Origin: Clostridium lundense DSM 17049
Lineage (GTDB): Bacteria; Bacillota; Clostridia; Clostridiales; Clostridiaceae
Length of the DNA stretch: 64,000 nucleotides
NCBI RefSeq assembly: GCF_000619945.1
Contig: NZ_JHVC01000001.1
Span: 682,001-746,000, forward strand
Direction: 5' to 3'
The notes beneath the pieces were generated by a model that saw only the letters and a program-made list of their open reading frames with translations, was not told the origin of the DNA and ran no database searches. Made by a program: the position numbers and the translations under genes. Below, one piece after another: positions 16,448 through 26,337 of this stretch; within the stretch, counting starts at the first letter, position 1; every line of letters starts with the position of its first letter.

Positions 16448-17050
16448 ATGTCTAAACAGGATAAGCAAATGGAAATATATGAATACATTAAGGAACAAAT
16501 AAGAACGAAAGGTTATCCCCCTTCAGTACGTGAGATTTGTGCTGCAGTTGGATTAAAATCAACATCTACGGTACATGGTCATTTACAAAGACTAGAGAAG
16601 AAAGGATTTATAAAAAGAGATCCTACTAAACCAAGAGCTATAGAACTTGTAGATAGTACTGTATATAAAAAAGAAATGATTAATATTCCTGTAATAGGCA
16701 CTGTTACTGCTGGAAGTCCTGTTTTAGCAGTAGAAAATATAGAAGATACCTTCGCCTTGCCTGTAGATTTTGTAAAAAGTAATAATGAGCTTTTTATATT
16801 AAAGATACATGGAGAAAGCATGATTGATGCTGGCATAATGGATGAAGATTTAGCTATAATTGAACAGACTAGTTCCGCAGAAAATGGTGATATAGTAGTG
16901 GCTTTACTGGAAAACGAAGCTACTATAAAAAGATTTTATAGAGAGAATGACTATATAAGATTACAGCCGGAAAATAAAGCTATGGAGCCTATAATAGTTA
17001 AGGATTGTAAGATCATTGGTAAATTAGTTGCACTTTATAGAAAATATTAA
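16448..17050 (+). CDS. lexA: SOS repressor LexA
   Basis: Represses DNA-damage genes and cleaves itself when RecA filaments form. With the ATG at 16448 the protein is 200 residues. An N-terminal winged helix-turn-helix (PSVREICAAVGLKSTSTVHG) precedes the S24 peptidase domain. The cleavage site is Ala88-Gly89 (GTVTAGSP); the catalytic dyad is Ser124 (HGESMIDAG) and Lys161 (ATIKRF). It has a LexA box in its own promoter. Two further boxes in the window, before recA and at 14137, are probable targets. Confidence 0.97.
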   Translation: MSKQDKQMEIYEYIKEQIRTKGYPPSVREICAAVGLKSTSTVHGHLQRLEKKGFIKRDPTKPRAIELVDSTVYKKEMINIPVIGTVTAGSPVLAVENIEDTFALPVDFVKSNNELFILKIHGESMIDAGIMDEDLAIIEQTSSAENGDIVVALLENEATIKRFYRENDYIRLQPENKAMEPIIVKDCKIIGKLVALYRKY

Positions 17051-17084
17051 AAAAGATAGGTTAAATCGTTCTATCTCACATTGC

Positions 17085-17122
17085 AAAAAGGTACATTCTC
17101 AATTATGAGGATGTACCTTTTT
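17085..17122. terminator. Bidirectional terminator, lexA / PLP lyase gene
   Basis: AAAAAGGTACAT / ATGTACCTTTTT around a 14-nt loop, between converging genes. Confidence 0.85.
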
Positions 17123-17125
17123 ATC

Positions 17126-18409
17126 TTATGAATTAAGGATTTTATTTAAAGCAATAAGAATTCCTATCTTTGCATGATCAAAGGTAAGTCCTCCCTGTAA
17201 ATAAGCAATATAAGGTTCCCTTATAGGAGCATCAGCAGATAATTCTATAGATGAACCCTGAACAAAAGCACCTGCTGCCATTATAACTTGATCTTCATAA
17301 CCTGGCATATCCCATGGTTCACACTGAAGGAAAGAATCGATTGGTGAGCCAGCTTGAATACCCTTACAGAAATTTATAAGTTTTTCTTTATCATTGAATT
17401 TTATAGATTGAATTATGTCACTTCTTTTTTCATTGTATTTAGGTAAAACTTCAAAACCTGCAAGCTCCATTACTCTTGAACAGAAAATAGCACCTTTAGC
17501 TGCTTCCATAGCTATATGTGGAGCAAGAAATAATCCCTGAAATAATAATCTCATTACTCCAAAAGTAGAACCACATTCCCCTCCTATGCCTGGAATAGTA
17601 AGTCTATAAGCAGCTTGAGTAACATATTCGTTTTTTCCTACTATATATCCACCTGTTGGAGCAATCCCTCCACCAATATTTTTAATTAATGAACCTGCTA
17701 TTAAGTCCGCTCCTACGTCTGTTGGCTCTATGGTATCAATAAATTCTCCGTAGCAATTGTCTACAAAACAAATTACATCTTCTCTTATGCTTTTAACAAA
17801 GGAAATTATATCTTTTATTTCAGAAACTAATAGTGAATTTCTCCATCCATAACCAGTAGATCTTTGTATATGTACTAACCTAATGCTTTTATCTTCTATT
17901 AAAGCATTTCTAACTGCTTCAAGATCCACCTTTCCGTCTTTTAAATCTATTTGCTTATAATTAACTCCATACTCTCTTAAAGAACCTATGTTCGTATCTC
18001 CTGTTATTCCTATTATGCTATGTAAAGTATCATAAGGAGCTCCAACAATAGAAAGCATAGTATCATTAGGTCTTAAATTACCAAATAAAGCTGCTCCAAT
18101 AGCATGTGTACCATTTACAAAATGAGGTCTAACTAAAGCTGCCTCTGCATTAAATACTTTTGCATATACTCTATCTAAAGCATCTCTACCTATATCTCCA
18201 TATCCATAACCTGTAGAATTAGTAAAATGAGAGTCACTTATTCTTTCTTCCTGTAATGCATTTAGTACCTTTAGCTGATTAAACTCTCTTATCTCATCAT
18301 ATTTTACGAATTCTTTTTCTACATCTTTTAAAGCTTTTTCATATAAGTCTATAACATTATCTTTAATTTTATAAATATTTTTTAATTGTTCTTTAGTTTG
18401 TTCCATCAT
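17126..18409 (-). CDS. Methionine gamma-lyase-like PLP protein (YnbB family)
   Basis: Fold-type-I PLP enzyme of 427 residues in the group annotated as methionine gamma-lyase family or aluminium resistance protein. Recognisable segments are STGYGYGDIGRDALDRVYAK, ALVRPHFVNGTHAIGAALFG, VDNCYGEFID and the probable PLP-lysine segment GSLIKNIGGGIAPTGGYIVG. The gene order with hfq, miaA, mutL and mutS is the common Firmicutes arrangement in which this family follows hfq. GGAGGG lies 9 bp before the first of two adjacent ATGs. The true substrate is not established; the aluminium label comes from an old clone and is weak. Confidence 0.85.
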   Translation of the reverse strand: MMEQTKEQLKNIYKIKDNVIDLYEKALKDVEKEFVKYDEIREFNQLKVLNALQEERISDSHFTNSTGYGYGDIGRDALDRVYAKVFNAEAALVRPHFVNGTHAIGAALFGNLRPNDTMLSIVGAPYDTLHSIIGITGDTNIGSLREYGVNYKQIDLKDGKVDLEAVRNALIEDKSIRLVHIQRSTGYGWRNSLLVSEIKDIISFVKSIREDVICFVDNCYGEFIDTIEPTDVGADLIAGSLIKNIGGGIAPTGGYIVGKNEYVTQAAYRLTIPGIGGECGSTFGVMRLLFQGLFLAPHIAMEAAKGAIFCSRVMELAGFEVLPKYNEKRSDIIQSIKFNDKEKLINFCKGIQAGSPIDSFLQCEPWDMPGYEDQVIMAAGAFVQGSSIELSADAPIREPYIAYLQGGLTFDHAKIGILIALNKILNS

Positions 18410-18505
18410 TTTTAAGAACCCTCCAATATTTAATTTTAAGTATTATAATTATAACTACATTTAAATATATTACCATATAAAAAAAGAATAGGCAAAATAA
18501 TTTGC

Positions 18506-18751
18506 CTATTCTTCATCATTCTCAGGTGTAGAGGTAAATAATATTGCCTTGCATGGTGTTATTGTAGATATGGCATGCTTATATATAAGCATTTGTTTTC
18601 CATTACAATCTAATACCACAGTAAAACTATCAAACCCTTTTACATTACCCTTTATCTGAAAGCCATTTGTTAGATATATTGTAACATCAGTTCTATTTTT
18701 TCTGGCCCCATTTAAAAATATATCTTGTAAATTGTTAACCGCTTTACTCAT
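18506..18751 (-). CDS. hfq: RNA-binding protein Hfq
   Basis: Hexameric Sm-like chaperone for small RNAs. 81 residues from the ATG at 18751 (MSKAVNNLQDIFLNGARKNR). The Sm1 motif (VTIYLTNGFQIKGNVKGFDSF) and Sm2 motif (LIYKHAISTITP) are complete. GAGGG lies 9 bp upstream of this ATG and overlaps the in-frame GTG three codons earlier, which rules the GTG out. It lies 59 bp downstream of miaA, in the usual miaA-hfq order. Confidence 0.96.
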   Translation of the reverse strand: MSKAVNNLQDIFLNGARKNRTDVTIYLTNGFQIKGNVKGFDSFTVVLDCNGKQMLIYKHAISTITPCKAILFTSTPENDEE

Positions 18752-18810
18752 ATAACTCACCCTCCATTGTATACTTTATATTATTATTCTATAAATTATA
18801 AGAAAATCCT

Positions 18811-19767
18811 TTAATTTTCCACAGTTAAATAGCCTTTTTTAATATCTTCGGTTTTTCTTATAATAGTCTTTACTATATCTTCCTCAGAAGAAAATTCATC
18901 TTTATCTATCCATATAATTCTATTATCTTTTCTAAACCAAGTAAGCTGTCTTTTAGCATAGTTTCTGCTACCCTTTTTTATTAGGTATATAGCCTCATCT
19001 AAAGAGATTTTCCCTCCAAGGTAATAAAGTATTTCTTTATAACCTATCCCCTTCATGGACTGCATATTTTCATCACAACCCATACTCTGTAATTTTTTTA
19101 CTTCCTCTATAAGACCGTTTTGAATCATTATATCTACTCTTTTATCTATTCTTTCGTATAATTTAGCCCTATCCATATTTAAAACAAAGTAATATATGTT
19201 GTATGGTATATTATATATGTCTTGCTCGGAAGAATACTCACTCATAGTTTTACCTGTTAATTTATATACTTCTAAGGCTCTTATTACTCTCTTTAAATTA
19301 TTGTAATGTATCTTATTATAGGATTCTATGTCTATTTCTTTTAATAGGTTGTGAACATATTCTTTACCTTTTTCAGTAGCTAGATTTTCTAAATAAATTC
19401 TATAATCTTTATCTTTATCTGCTTCGGTGAAATTATAATTATATATCAATGAATTAATGTATAACCCAGTTCCCCCTACTAACATAGGAAGCTTGTTTTT
19501 TAGATATATTTCTTCTATGGCTTTTTCTGCATGGTCTTTAAACTCAGCAGCACTAAAGTTATCCCAAGGTTCTACTACATCTATTAAATGATGTTTAATT
19601 CCTTTCATTTCTATATCTGATACTTTAGCAGAACCTATATCCATATATTTATATATTTGCATTGAATCAGCTGATATAATTTCTCCATCTAATTTTTGTG
19701 CAAGGGATATTGAAATATCAGTTTTACCTACTGCAGTAGGTCCTGCTAATATAAATAGTTCCTTCAT
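18811..19767 (-). CDS. miaA: tRNA dimethylallyltransferase
   Basis: Adds a dimethylallyl group to A37 of tRNAs reading UNN codons; the product is the substrate of MiaB, encoded at 24649-25977. The protein is 318 residues with P-loop GPTAVGKTDIS at residues 9-19, DSMQIYKYMDIGSAK, the GGTGLYINSL segment and YAKRQLTWFRKD near the C-terminus. AAAGGAGAG precedes the ATG. It is 19 bp from the mutL stop, in a mutS-mutL-miaA-hfq run. Confidence 0.96.
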   Translation of the reverse strand: MKELFILAGPTAVGKTDISISLAQKLDGEIISADSMQIYKYMDIGSAKVSDIEMKGIKHHLIDVVEPWDNFSAAEFKDHAEKAIEEIYLKNKLPMLVGGTGLYINSLIYNYNFTEADKDKDYRIYLENLATEKGKEYVHNLLKEIDIESYNKIHYNNLKRVIRALEVYKLTGKTMSEYSSEQDIYNIPYNIYYFVLNMDRAKLYERIDKRVDIMIQNGLIEEVKKLQSMGCDENMQSMKGIGYKEILYYLGGKISLDEAIYLIKKGSRNYAKRQLTWFRKDNRIIWIDKDEFSSEEDIVKTIIRKTEDIKKGYLTVEN

Positions 19768-19785
19768 AGTATGGTATCTCTCCTT

Positions 19786-21738
19786 TTACTGTATTCTCTT
19801 AAATCTTTTTTCTAATTCATTTAAAGTTATTTTAATTATAGTAGGTCTCCCATGAGGACATGTAAAAGGATCATCTATATATCTTAAATTTTCTAAAAGA
19901 CTTTCCATTTCATCAAAAGATAATTTATCATTTGCTTTTATAGCAGATTTACATGCAAGTTTAGCTATTTTATTATATTTTATTTCTGCTGTATCTCCAT
20001 TCCCTAAGTTTTTTATATTATCAATTATTGCCATAAATAAATCGTTTAATTCAGGTTTTCCAATAATAAATGGTACCTCTCGTATACTTATAGTATTATC
20101 TCCAAAAACTTCTATATTAAAACCTACTCTTTTAAATATTTCTTCATTTTCTACATAATATATAAAATCCTCAGGTAATAACTCTATTACTACAGGAGTT
20201 AATAATACTTGAGACTTAACTCCACCATTTTGTATATTAAATCTGTATTTCTCAAAAAGTATTTTTTCATGAGCAGCATGTTGATCTATAATATATAAGT
20301 CTTCAGCCGCTTGTGCCAAAATATAAGTGCTATTAAACTGCCCTATTATCCTAAGCTTGCTAAACTTAGCTATAGGTACTTCTTCTTTTAGAGGAATAGG
20401 TTTTGGCTCTATTGGTACATCAGTTTTCATAACACTTATAATATCCTTTTTATTAACATTTTCTACTTTATTTAACACTTCATTTTTTTCTTCCATAGAG
20501 TAATCTTTAGAACAATCCTTCTTTTCATTAATAAAACTGCTATTACAAATTGGATTTACATCATAATTATTAGTGTCAGGTTTGTCTTTTCCATTATATA
20601 AATCTGCAAAGCTACTAGGTTTATCTTCTTTTAAATCTATTGGAAGTTGGATTTTTTGTACAGTTTCAAATTTTAAATCTTCCTTCATTACCTCTTTGGA
20701 GGAGATATCATCTGTACTATTTTCTATATCTATACTAAAAGAATCCACAAGACTATTTCTTAAAGCTTTATGTACTCCATTAAAAACCGAGCTAAAAATC
20801 ATTCTATCATCTTTAAATTTAATCTCAGTTTTTGTAGGATGAACATTAACATCTACATACTCAGGAAAAATATCTATAAATGTTATAAAGAAAGGAAATT
20901 TATTAACTGTTAAAAAAGATTTAAAAGCATTTTCTACCGCTGTAGTAATAAGTCTATTTTTTATATATCTTCTATTTACAAATATACTTTGATTATTTCT
21001 GCTTCCTCTACTTATTTCCGCATTACCTATATAACCATATATAGATAAAATGTCATTATACTCTTCAAAACTAATTATATTATCTATAGTGTTTTTTCCG
21101 TATATGGTTCTTATTACATCCTCTATATTACCGGTGCCATAAGTATTTAATACAGTTTTATTATTATTTATTAATTTAAAGGAAATCTCTGGATTAGCCA
21201 AAGCCAATCTATGAATTATATCAGATATTAAGGAAGCTTCTCTAGAGGTTGACTTTAAAAATTTCAGTCTTGCAGGTACATTGTAAAAAAGATCCCTAAC
21301 TTCTATTATAGTACCTATATTCACTCCTGTTTCTCTTATATACTCTATAGTACCGCCTTCTATATATATTTCTTTACCAAAGCTAAATTCCTCTACTCTA
21401 CTTCTTAAGAGAGTTTTTGATACAGAAGATATACTAGCTAAAGCTTCCCCTCTAAAACCCATAGTATTTAATACAAAAACGTCTTCTATTTTTTCTATTT
21501 TACTAGTAGCATGGGCTAAAAAGGCTTTTTCTATATCATCAGGAAATATTCCTGAACCATCATCAGTAACCTTTATTAGCTTTTGTCCTCCTTCTTCAAT
21601 TTCCACTATTATATTTTTACTTCCAGCATCTATGCTGTTTTCAACTAATTCTTTAACTACAGAGAAGGGTCTTTCTACCACTTCTCCTGCAGCTATTTTG
21701 TTAAAAGTATCTTTATCTAATAAATTAATTCTACTCAA
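19786..21738 (-). CDS. mutL: DNA mismatch repair protein MutL
   Basis: GHKL ATPase that links MutS mismatch recognition to strand excision. The N-terminal domain has the canonical motifs KIAAGEVVERP, ELVENSIDAGS, DDGSGI, ATSKI and GFRGEALASI. The C-terminal domain carries the endonuclease motif DQHAAHEKILFEKY and the metal-site segment CPHGRPTI, so this is the nicking type expected where MutH is absent. I chose the TTG at 21738 (650 residues, MSRINLLDKDTFNKIAAGE) because AAGGTGGGG lies at the right distance; the GTG at 21750 is inside that site. The middle linker (about residues 335-455) is low-complexity and poorly conserved. Confidence 0.95.
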   Translation of the reverse strand: MSRINLLDKDTFNKIAAGEVVERPFSVVKELVENSIDAGSKNIIVEIEEGGQKLIKVTDDGSGIFPDDIEKAFLAHATSKIEKIEDVFVLNTMGFRGEALASISSVSKTLLRSRVEEFSFGKEIYIEGGTIEYIRETGVNIGTIIEVRDLFYNVPARLKFLKSTSREASLISDIIHRLALANPEISFKLINNNKTVLNTYGTGNIEDVIRTIYGKNTIDNIISFEEYNDILSIYGYIGNAEISRGSRNNQSIFVNRRYIKNRLITTAVENAFKSFLTVNKFPFFITFIDIFPEYVDVNVHPTKTEIKFKDDRMIFSSVFNGVHKALRNSLVDSFSIDIENSTDDISSKEVMKEDLKFETVQKIQLPIDLKEDKPSSFADLYNGKDKPDTNNYDVNPICNSSFINEKKDCSKDYSMEEKNEVLNKVENVNKKDIISVMKTDVPIEPKPIPLKEEVPIAKFSKLRIIGQFNSTYILAQAAEDLYIIDQHAAHEKILFEKYRFNIQNGGVKSQVLLTPVVIELLPEDFIYYVENEEIFKRVGFNIEVFGDNTISIREVPFIIGKPELNDLFMAIIDNIKNLGNGDTAEIKYNKIAKLACKSAIKANDKLSFDEMESLLENLRYIDDPFTCPHGRPTIIKITLNELEKRFKRIQ

Positions 21739-21753
21739 AAAATTCCCCACCTT

Positions 21754-24426
21754 TTAAATGGATCTGGCTTTTTTTATAATTTCATAGAGTTTATTAAAAC
21801 CTTCAAAAGGAGTAATATTCATTATGTCAATATCAGCTATTTCTTTTATTAAATTATTTTTTTCAATATCTGTAAAATCTAATTGTAAACTATCTTCTTT
21901 AATTATAGAATTATTACTTTTTATATCATCCTTAGATTCATCATTAGGTTTAGTAATGGATTTATCTATAGCTACTTCTGATATGTTATCCTTAACTATA
22001 TCGTTAACATCTATATTGTTACTCTTATCCTTTTCAATGGAGGATAATATTTCTTTAGCTCTTTTAATAACAATTTCAGGTAGACCAGCTAGCTTTGCTA
22101 CTTCAATACCATAAGACTGATCTGCTCCCCCTCTTATAATCTTTCTTAAAAATACTATGTCCTTATCTATTTCCTTTACCTGTACGGAATAATTTTTTAC
22201 TCCTTTTATTGTATCTTCCAATCCAGTTAACTCATGATAATGTGTAGCAAACAAAGTTTTACATCTTAAGCTTTCATTGTTGCATATATATTCTATAACC
22301 GCCCAAGCAATACTTAAACCATCAAAGGTACTAGTTCCTCTACCTACTTCATCTAATAATATTAAACTTTTATTAGTAGCATTTTTTAATATATTTGAAA
22401 CTTCCCACATTTCTACCATGAAAGTACTTTTCCCTGCAGCTAAATCATCAGAAGCACCAATTCTTGTAAATATTTTATCACATATAGATATTTTAGCTAT
22501 TTTTGCAGGAACAAAACTACCTATTTGAGCCATAATAGTAATTAAAGCCACTTGTCTCATATATGTAGATTTACCTGCCATATTTGGTCCTGTTATAAGT
22601 AATAGTTCCTCATCTTCTGTATTTAAAAATGTATCATTGGCCACAAAATTTCCTGTAGGGATCATCTTTTCTACAACTGGATGTCTTCCTTCATTTATTG
22701 TTATTTCATCTCCATCCACAATTTCCGGCTTACAATAATTATTTTCCATTGCTACAGTAGCTAAGGAACTTAAACAATCTAAATTAGCAATTATCTCTGC
22801 TGAGTTTTTCATTCTATCTATATGAGTTTCAATGGCATCTCTTATTGCTACAAATACTTCATATTCTAGGTTTATAAGTTTTTCTTCTGCCCCAAGTATT
22901 TTGTCTTCCATTTCCTTTAATTCAGGCGTTATATATCTTTCCGCATTAGCCAAAGTTTGCTTTCTTATATATCTTCCTTCCGGCACAGAGGATAAATTAG
23001 ATTTTGTTATTTCTATATAGTACCCAAAAACTTTATTATACCCTACTTTTAAGGATTTAATTCCTGTAAATTCTCTTTCCTTATTTTCTAAATTAGCTAT
23101 CCACTCTTTACCATGAGCTTTTGCTTTTCTTAATTCATCTATAGCTTCATTATATCCTTCTTTTATTATATTACCTTCTTTTACAGATAAAGAAGGAGTA
23201 TCAAATATAGATATATCTAAAAGTTCATAAATGTCTTTGAGTTCATCTAGAGATTCATACATATTATTTAATAAATTGCTTTTAAAATCTTTCATTATGT
23301 TTTTTATATTTGGCAACTTTTCTATAGAATTTTTTAAAGAAAGTAATTCTTTAGCATTAACACTTTTGGAAGAGATTTTACCTACAATTCTTTCAATATC
23401 GTATATATTTTTTAGACTTTCTTTTAAGTCTTCATGTAGAGATAAACTATTTAGTAATTCTTCCACTGCATCTAGTCTGTTTTTTACCATGTTTTTATTA
23501 ATTAGTGGTTGTTCAATCCATTTTCTTAGCTGCCTTCCACCCATGGAAGTGCTGGTTTTATCTAAAACCCAAAGTAAGGAGCCTTTTTTAGTTTTATCTC
23601 TTAAGGTTTCTGTAAGTTCTAAATTACGTCTTGTATTTATATCTACGGATAAAAAATCTACTATATTATAGTATTGAAATTTATCTATATGAGATAAAGA
23701 TGTCTTTTGTGTTTTAAGTATATAATTTATTAAAGAGTTACCGCTTCTTATTAAAGAATTGGTATAATCCCCTTTTTTAAAATTAAAAAACTGTTTTTCT
23801 AAAGTATCTTCTAAGGAGAAATCCCTACTATCAACACTTGTAAATACTACGTTAAATCTGCTGCTTATTGCATCTAATATAGTTTTATCTGTTTTTTCTT
23901 CTACTAATATTTCACTAGGATTATATTTAGAAATTTCATCTAGAAGTATACTTTCATTATAGTTACAATCAGTAGCAAAAAATTCGCCTGTGGATATATC
24001 ACAAAAACATATACCTAAACTATTACTCCCATCTATATAAAAACTCATTATGTAGTTATTTTTGTTATCTTCAAGGAATGCTGTATCTGTATAAGTTCCA
24101 GGAGTTATTATTTTTATAATATCTCTTTTTACAATACCTTTTGCTAAGGCAGGATCTTCTAGCTGCTCACATATAGCAATTTTATATCCTTTGTTTATAA
24201 GTCTTATTATATATGAATTAGCGGAATGATAAGGTATTCCACACATAGGAGCTCTATTTTCCAGACCACAATCTCTTCCTGTTAATACTAACTCTAGTTC
24301 TTTTGAAGCAACTTCTGCATCTTCAAAAAACATTTCATAGAAATCCCCAAGTCTGAAGAAAAGTATACAGTCTTTACATTTTTCTTTAACTTCTAAATAT
24401 TGTTGCATCATTGGAGTAAGACCCAA
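21754..24426 (-). CDS. mutS: DNA mismatch repair protein MutS
   Basis: Mismatch-recognition ATPase of 890 residues. The N-terminal mismatch-binding motif is LGDFYEMFFEDA; the clamp and lever regions follow; the ATPase has Walker A GPNMAGKSTYMRQ, then ASDDLAAGKSTFMVEM and Walker B LLDEVGRGTSTFDG. The C-terminal tail (about residues 800-865) is acidic and repetitive, followed by the dimerisation helix. I chose the TTG at 24426 (MGLTPMMQQYLEVK) because it matches the usual protein start and has AAAGGAGAG about 9 bp away; the GTG at 24435 directly abuts that site. The mutL start lies 15 bp after its stop. Confidence 0.96.
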   Translation of the reverse strand: MGLTPMMQQYLEVKEKCKDCILFFRLGDFYEMFFEDAEVASKELELVLTGRDCGLENRAPMCGIPYHSANSYIIRLINKGYKIAICEQLEDPALAKGIVKRDIIKIITPGTYTDTAFLEDNKNNYIMSFYIDGSNSLGICFCDISTGEFFATDCNYNESILLDEISKYNPSEILVEEKTDKTILDAISSRFNVVFTSVDSRDFSLEDTLEKQFFNFKKGDYTNSLIRSGNSLINYILKTQKTSLSHIDKFQYYNIVDFLSVDINTRRNLELTETLRDKTKKGSLLWVLDKTSTSMGGRQLRKWIEQPLINKNMVKNRLDAVEELLNSLSLHEDLKESLKNIYDIERIVGKISSKSVNAKELLSLKNSIEKLPNIKNIMKDFKSNLLNNMYESLDELKDIYELLDISIFDTPSLSVKEGNIIKEGYNEAIDELRKAKAHGKEWIANLENKEREFTGIKSLKVGYNKVFGYYIEITKSNLSSVPEGRYIRKQTLANAERYITPELKEMEDKILGAEEKLINLEYEVFVAIRDAIETHIDRMKNSAEIIANLDCLSSLATVAMENNYCKPEIVDGDEITINEGRHPVVEKMIPTGNFVANDTFLNTEDEELLLITGPNMAGKSTYMRQVALITIMAQIGSFVPAKIAKISICDKIFTRIGASDDLAAGKSTFMVEMWEVSNILKNATNKSLILLDEVGRGTSTFDGLSIAWAVIEYICNNESLRCKTLFATHYHELTGLEDTIKGVKNYSVQVKEIDKDIVFLRKIIRGGADQSYGIEVAKLAGLPEIVIKRAKEILSSIEKDKSNNIDVNDIVKDNISEVAIDKSITKPNDESKDDIKSNNSIIKEDSLQLDFTDIEKNNLIKEIADIDIMNITPFEGFNKLYEIIKKARSI

Positions 24427-24489
24427 TTTGTTCACTCTCCTTTATATATCAAATAATTTTTAGTTTCAATATAAATTGAATAATTCTAT

Positions 24490-24520
24490 AAAAAAAGCTC
24501 TTTATAAAGAGCCTTTTTTT
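24490..24520. terminator. Terminator between miaB and mutS
   Basis: AAAAAAAGCTCTTT / AAAGAGCCTTTTTTT with a short AT loop; tracts on both sides. It separates the mutS-mutL-miaA-hfq run from miaB. Confidence 0.8.
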
Positions 24521-24634
24521 ATCCGATGACTACCCGCTCTAATACTCCCATCTTCTTTAAATTGGGAGTAAAGAGCGGGTACGTCCCTGGATAACGATTT
24601 CTAAGCTTCAGCAGGAGTTTTTACTCCTGCTGAA
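24516..24634. repeat. Two-hairpin intergenic repeat element downstream of miaB
   Basis: The first hairpin is 24531-24581: outer arms TACCCGCTCT / AGAGCGGGTA and inner arms ACTCCCA / TGGGAGT. The second is 24607-24634: TTCAGCAGGAGT / ACTCCTGCTGAA with a 4-nt loop. The lead-in TTTTTATCCGAT-CTACC (24516-24534) recurs at 32991-33009. GC content is well above its surroundings. Confidence 0.7.
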
Positions 24635-24648
24635 ACCAAGAACTCTGT

Positions 24649-25977
24649 TTATATTTCTTCTCCTATTAAAGAGAAACCTTGAGCTTTTGTTATTTTAACC
24701 ATTACTAACTTTCCTATATTATCTTTATTACCAGTAAAGTTTACAAGCTTACCTGTTCTTGTTCTTCCTGTTAATTTTTCTTCGTCGTTTTTACTTTCAC
24801 CTTCCACTAATACTTCTACATCTTTGCCATCATACTCTTTATTTTTCTCAGCGGAAATTCTATTTACTACTTCTATTAATCTATTAAATCTATCATGTTT
24901 TACATTATCATTAATTTGATTTTCCATCTTATCTGCTGGAGTGTTTTTTCTATTGGAATAGATAAATGTGAATGCGGAATCATAACCTACCTCTTCTACT
25001 AAAGTTAAAGTATCTACAAAGTCCTCTTCTTCTTCTCCAGGAAAACCAACAATTATGTCTGTAGTTAATGCAACATTTGGTATTTGTTCTTTTATTTTTC
25101 TTACAAGATTTAAATATTGTTCTCTATCATAATGTCTATTCATTTTCTTTAAAATTTTACTAGAACCAGATTGTACGGGTAAATGAATTTGTTCACATAA
25201 TTTATTACATTCTTTTATAGCAAGAATTACATCATCAGTTAAATCTTTAGGATGAGAAGTCATAAACCTTATTCTTTCTAATCCTTTTACTTTATTTATT
25301 CTTCTTAAAAGATCACCAAAACCCATAGCAGGAACTAAGTCTTTACCATAGGAATTTACGTTTTGACCAAGTAATGTAATTTCCTTATATCCATTTTGAA
25401 CTAGTTCTATAATTTCATTTTCTATATCCTCTGGATTTCTACTTCTTTCTCTTCCTCTAACATATGGAACTATACAATAAGTACAAAAATTATTGCAGCC
25501 ATACATAATAGTAACAAATGCTTTTACACTGCTCTTTCTATCAATAGGAAGACCTTCTACTATTTCTTCTTCTTTATTCCATATTTCTACTAAGGATTTA
25601 CCTTCTTGTTTTACCCTATTTAAGTATTCAGGGAATTTATGTGCATTATGAGTTCCAAAAAGTATATCTACAAAAGGATATTTCTTAACTATAGCCTCTG
25701 CCATACCTTCCTGTTGCATCATGCAGCCACATACCGCTATTATAAGGTCCGGTTTTTTTTCTTTAAGTTTTTTTAAAGCACCTAAATTTCCATATACCTT
25801 TAATTCTGCATTTTCTCTAATACAGCATGTATTAAAAATAATAATATCAGATTCTTCTCTTTCTTCTGTTCTAGAATATCCTAATTTCTTTAGCATACCA
25901 GATAGCTTTTCAGAATCTTCTTCATTCATTTGACAACCCCAAGTTTCTATATAAAATAAACCTTTTTCATTATTCAT
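24649..25977 (-). CDS. miaB: tRNA-2-methylthio-N6-dimethylallyladenosine synthase MiaB
   Basis: Radical-SAM methylthiotransferase that converts i6A37 of tRNA into ms2i6A37, acting on the MiaA product. 442 residues. The UPF0004 domain starts ETWGCQMNEEDSEKL and has NTCCIRENAE and AVCGCMMQQE. The radical-SAM cysteines are in GCNNFCTYCIVPYVRGRE. The TRAM domain ends the protein. GCQMNEEDSEKL, HLPVQSGSSKILKKMNRHY and the RGRERSR segment separate it from RimO at 930-2264. GAGGTG lies upstream of the ATG. Confidence 0.96.
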   Translation of the reverse strand: MNNEKGLFYIETWGCQMNEEDSEKLSGMLKKLGYSRTEEREESDIIIFNTCCIRENAELKVYGNLGALKKLKEKKPDLIIAVCGCMMQQEGMAEAIVKKYPFVDILFGTHNAHKFPEYLNRVKQEGKSLVEIWNKEEEIVEGLPIDRKSSVKAFVTIMYGCNNFCTYCIVPYVRGRERSRNPEDIENEIIELVQNGYKEITLLGQNVNSYGKDLVPAMGFGDLLRRINKVKGLERIRFMTSHPKDLTDDVILAIKECNKLCEQIHLPVQSGSSKILKKMNRHYDREQYLNLVRKIKEQIPNVALTTDIIVGFPGEEEEDFVDTLTLVEEVGYDSAFTFIYSNRKNTPADKMENQINDNVKHDRFNRLIEVVNRISAEKNKEYDGKDVEVLVEGESKNDEEKLTGRTRTGKLVNFTGNKDNIGKLVMVKITKAQGFSLIGEEI

Positions 25978-26337
25978 TTGTTTTCACCTCATATACATTT
26001 TTTAATAATTTAACATCCTACATTATACTATATTTTAGCTTCTTTATCTATTTTTTATTGAATTTTGTCATATTTAAAATAAAAACATTGTATATATGAT
26101 AACTTACTTATATAAAATATTCAAAAAATAATATAAAAAATTAAATTATACACTATTTAATATATTGTTTGACCACTATATATACAAATACATCTATTAG
26201 TGGTTCTTTTAATATAATTATGTAGATATTAAAATTAATTCAATGATTAATATAGTTGTATGAATTACATATAAATAAATTATAGTATAATATATTTTAA
26301 TAAATATTAATATTGGGTAAATAGGAGGGGCTGTCTA
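25978..26337. other. Divergent intergenic region, miaB / aminotransferase
   Basis: Very AT-rich. It must hold the promoters of both divergent genes. A 7-bp hairpin (ACCACTA / TAGTGGT, 26172-26204) followed by TCTTTT sits in the leader of the aminotransferase and could act as a weak attenuator. A TATAAT lies at about 26285 without a clear -35. I see no gene. Confidence 0.4.
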
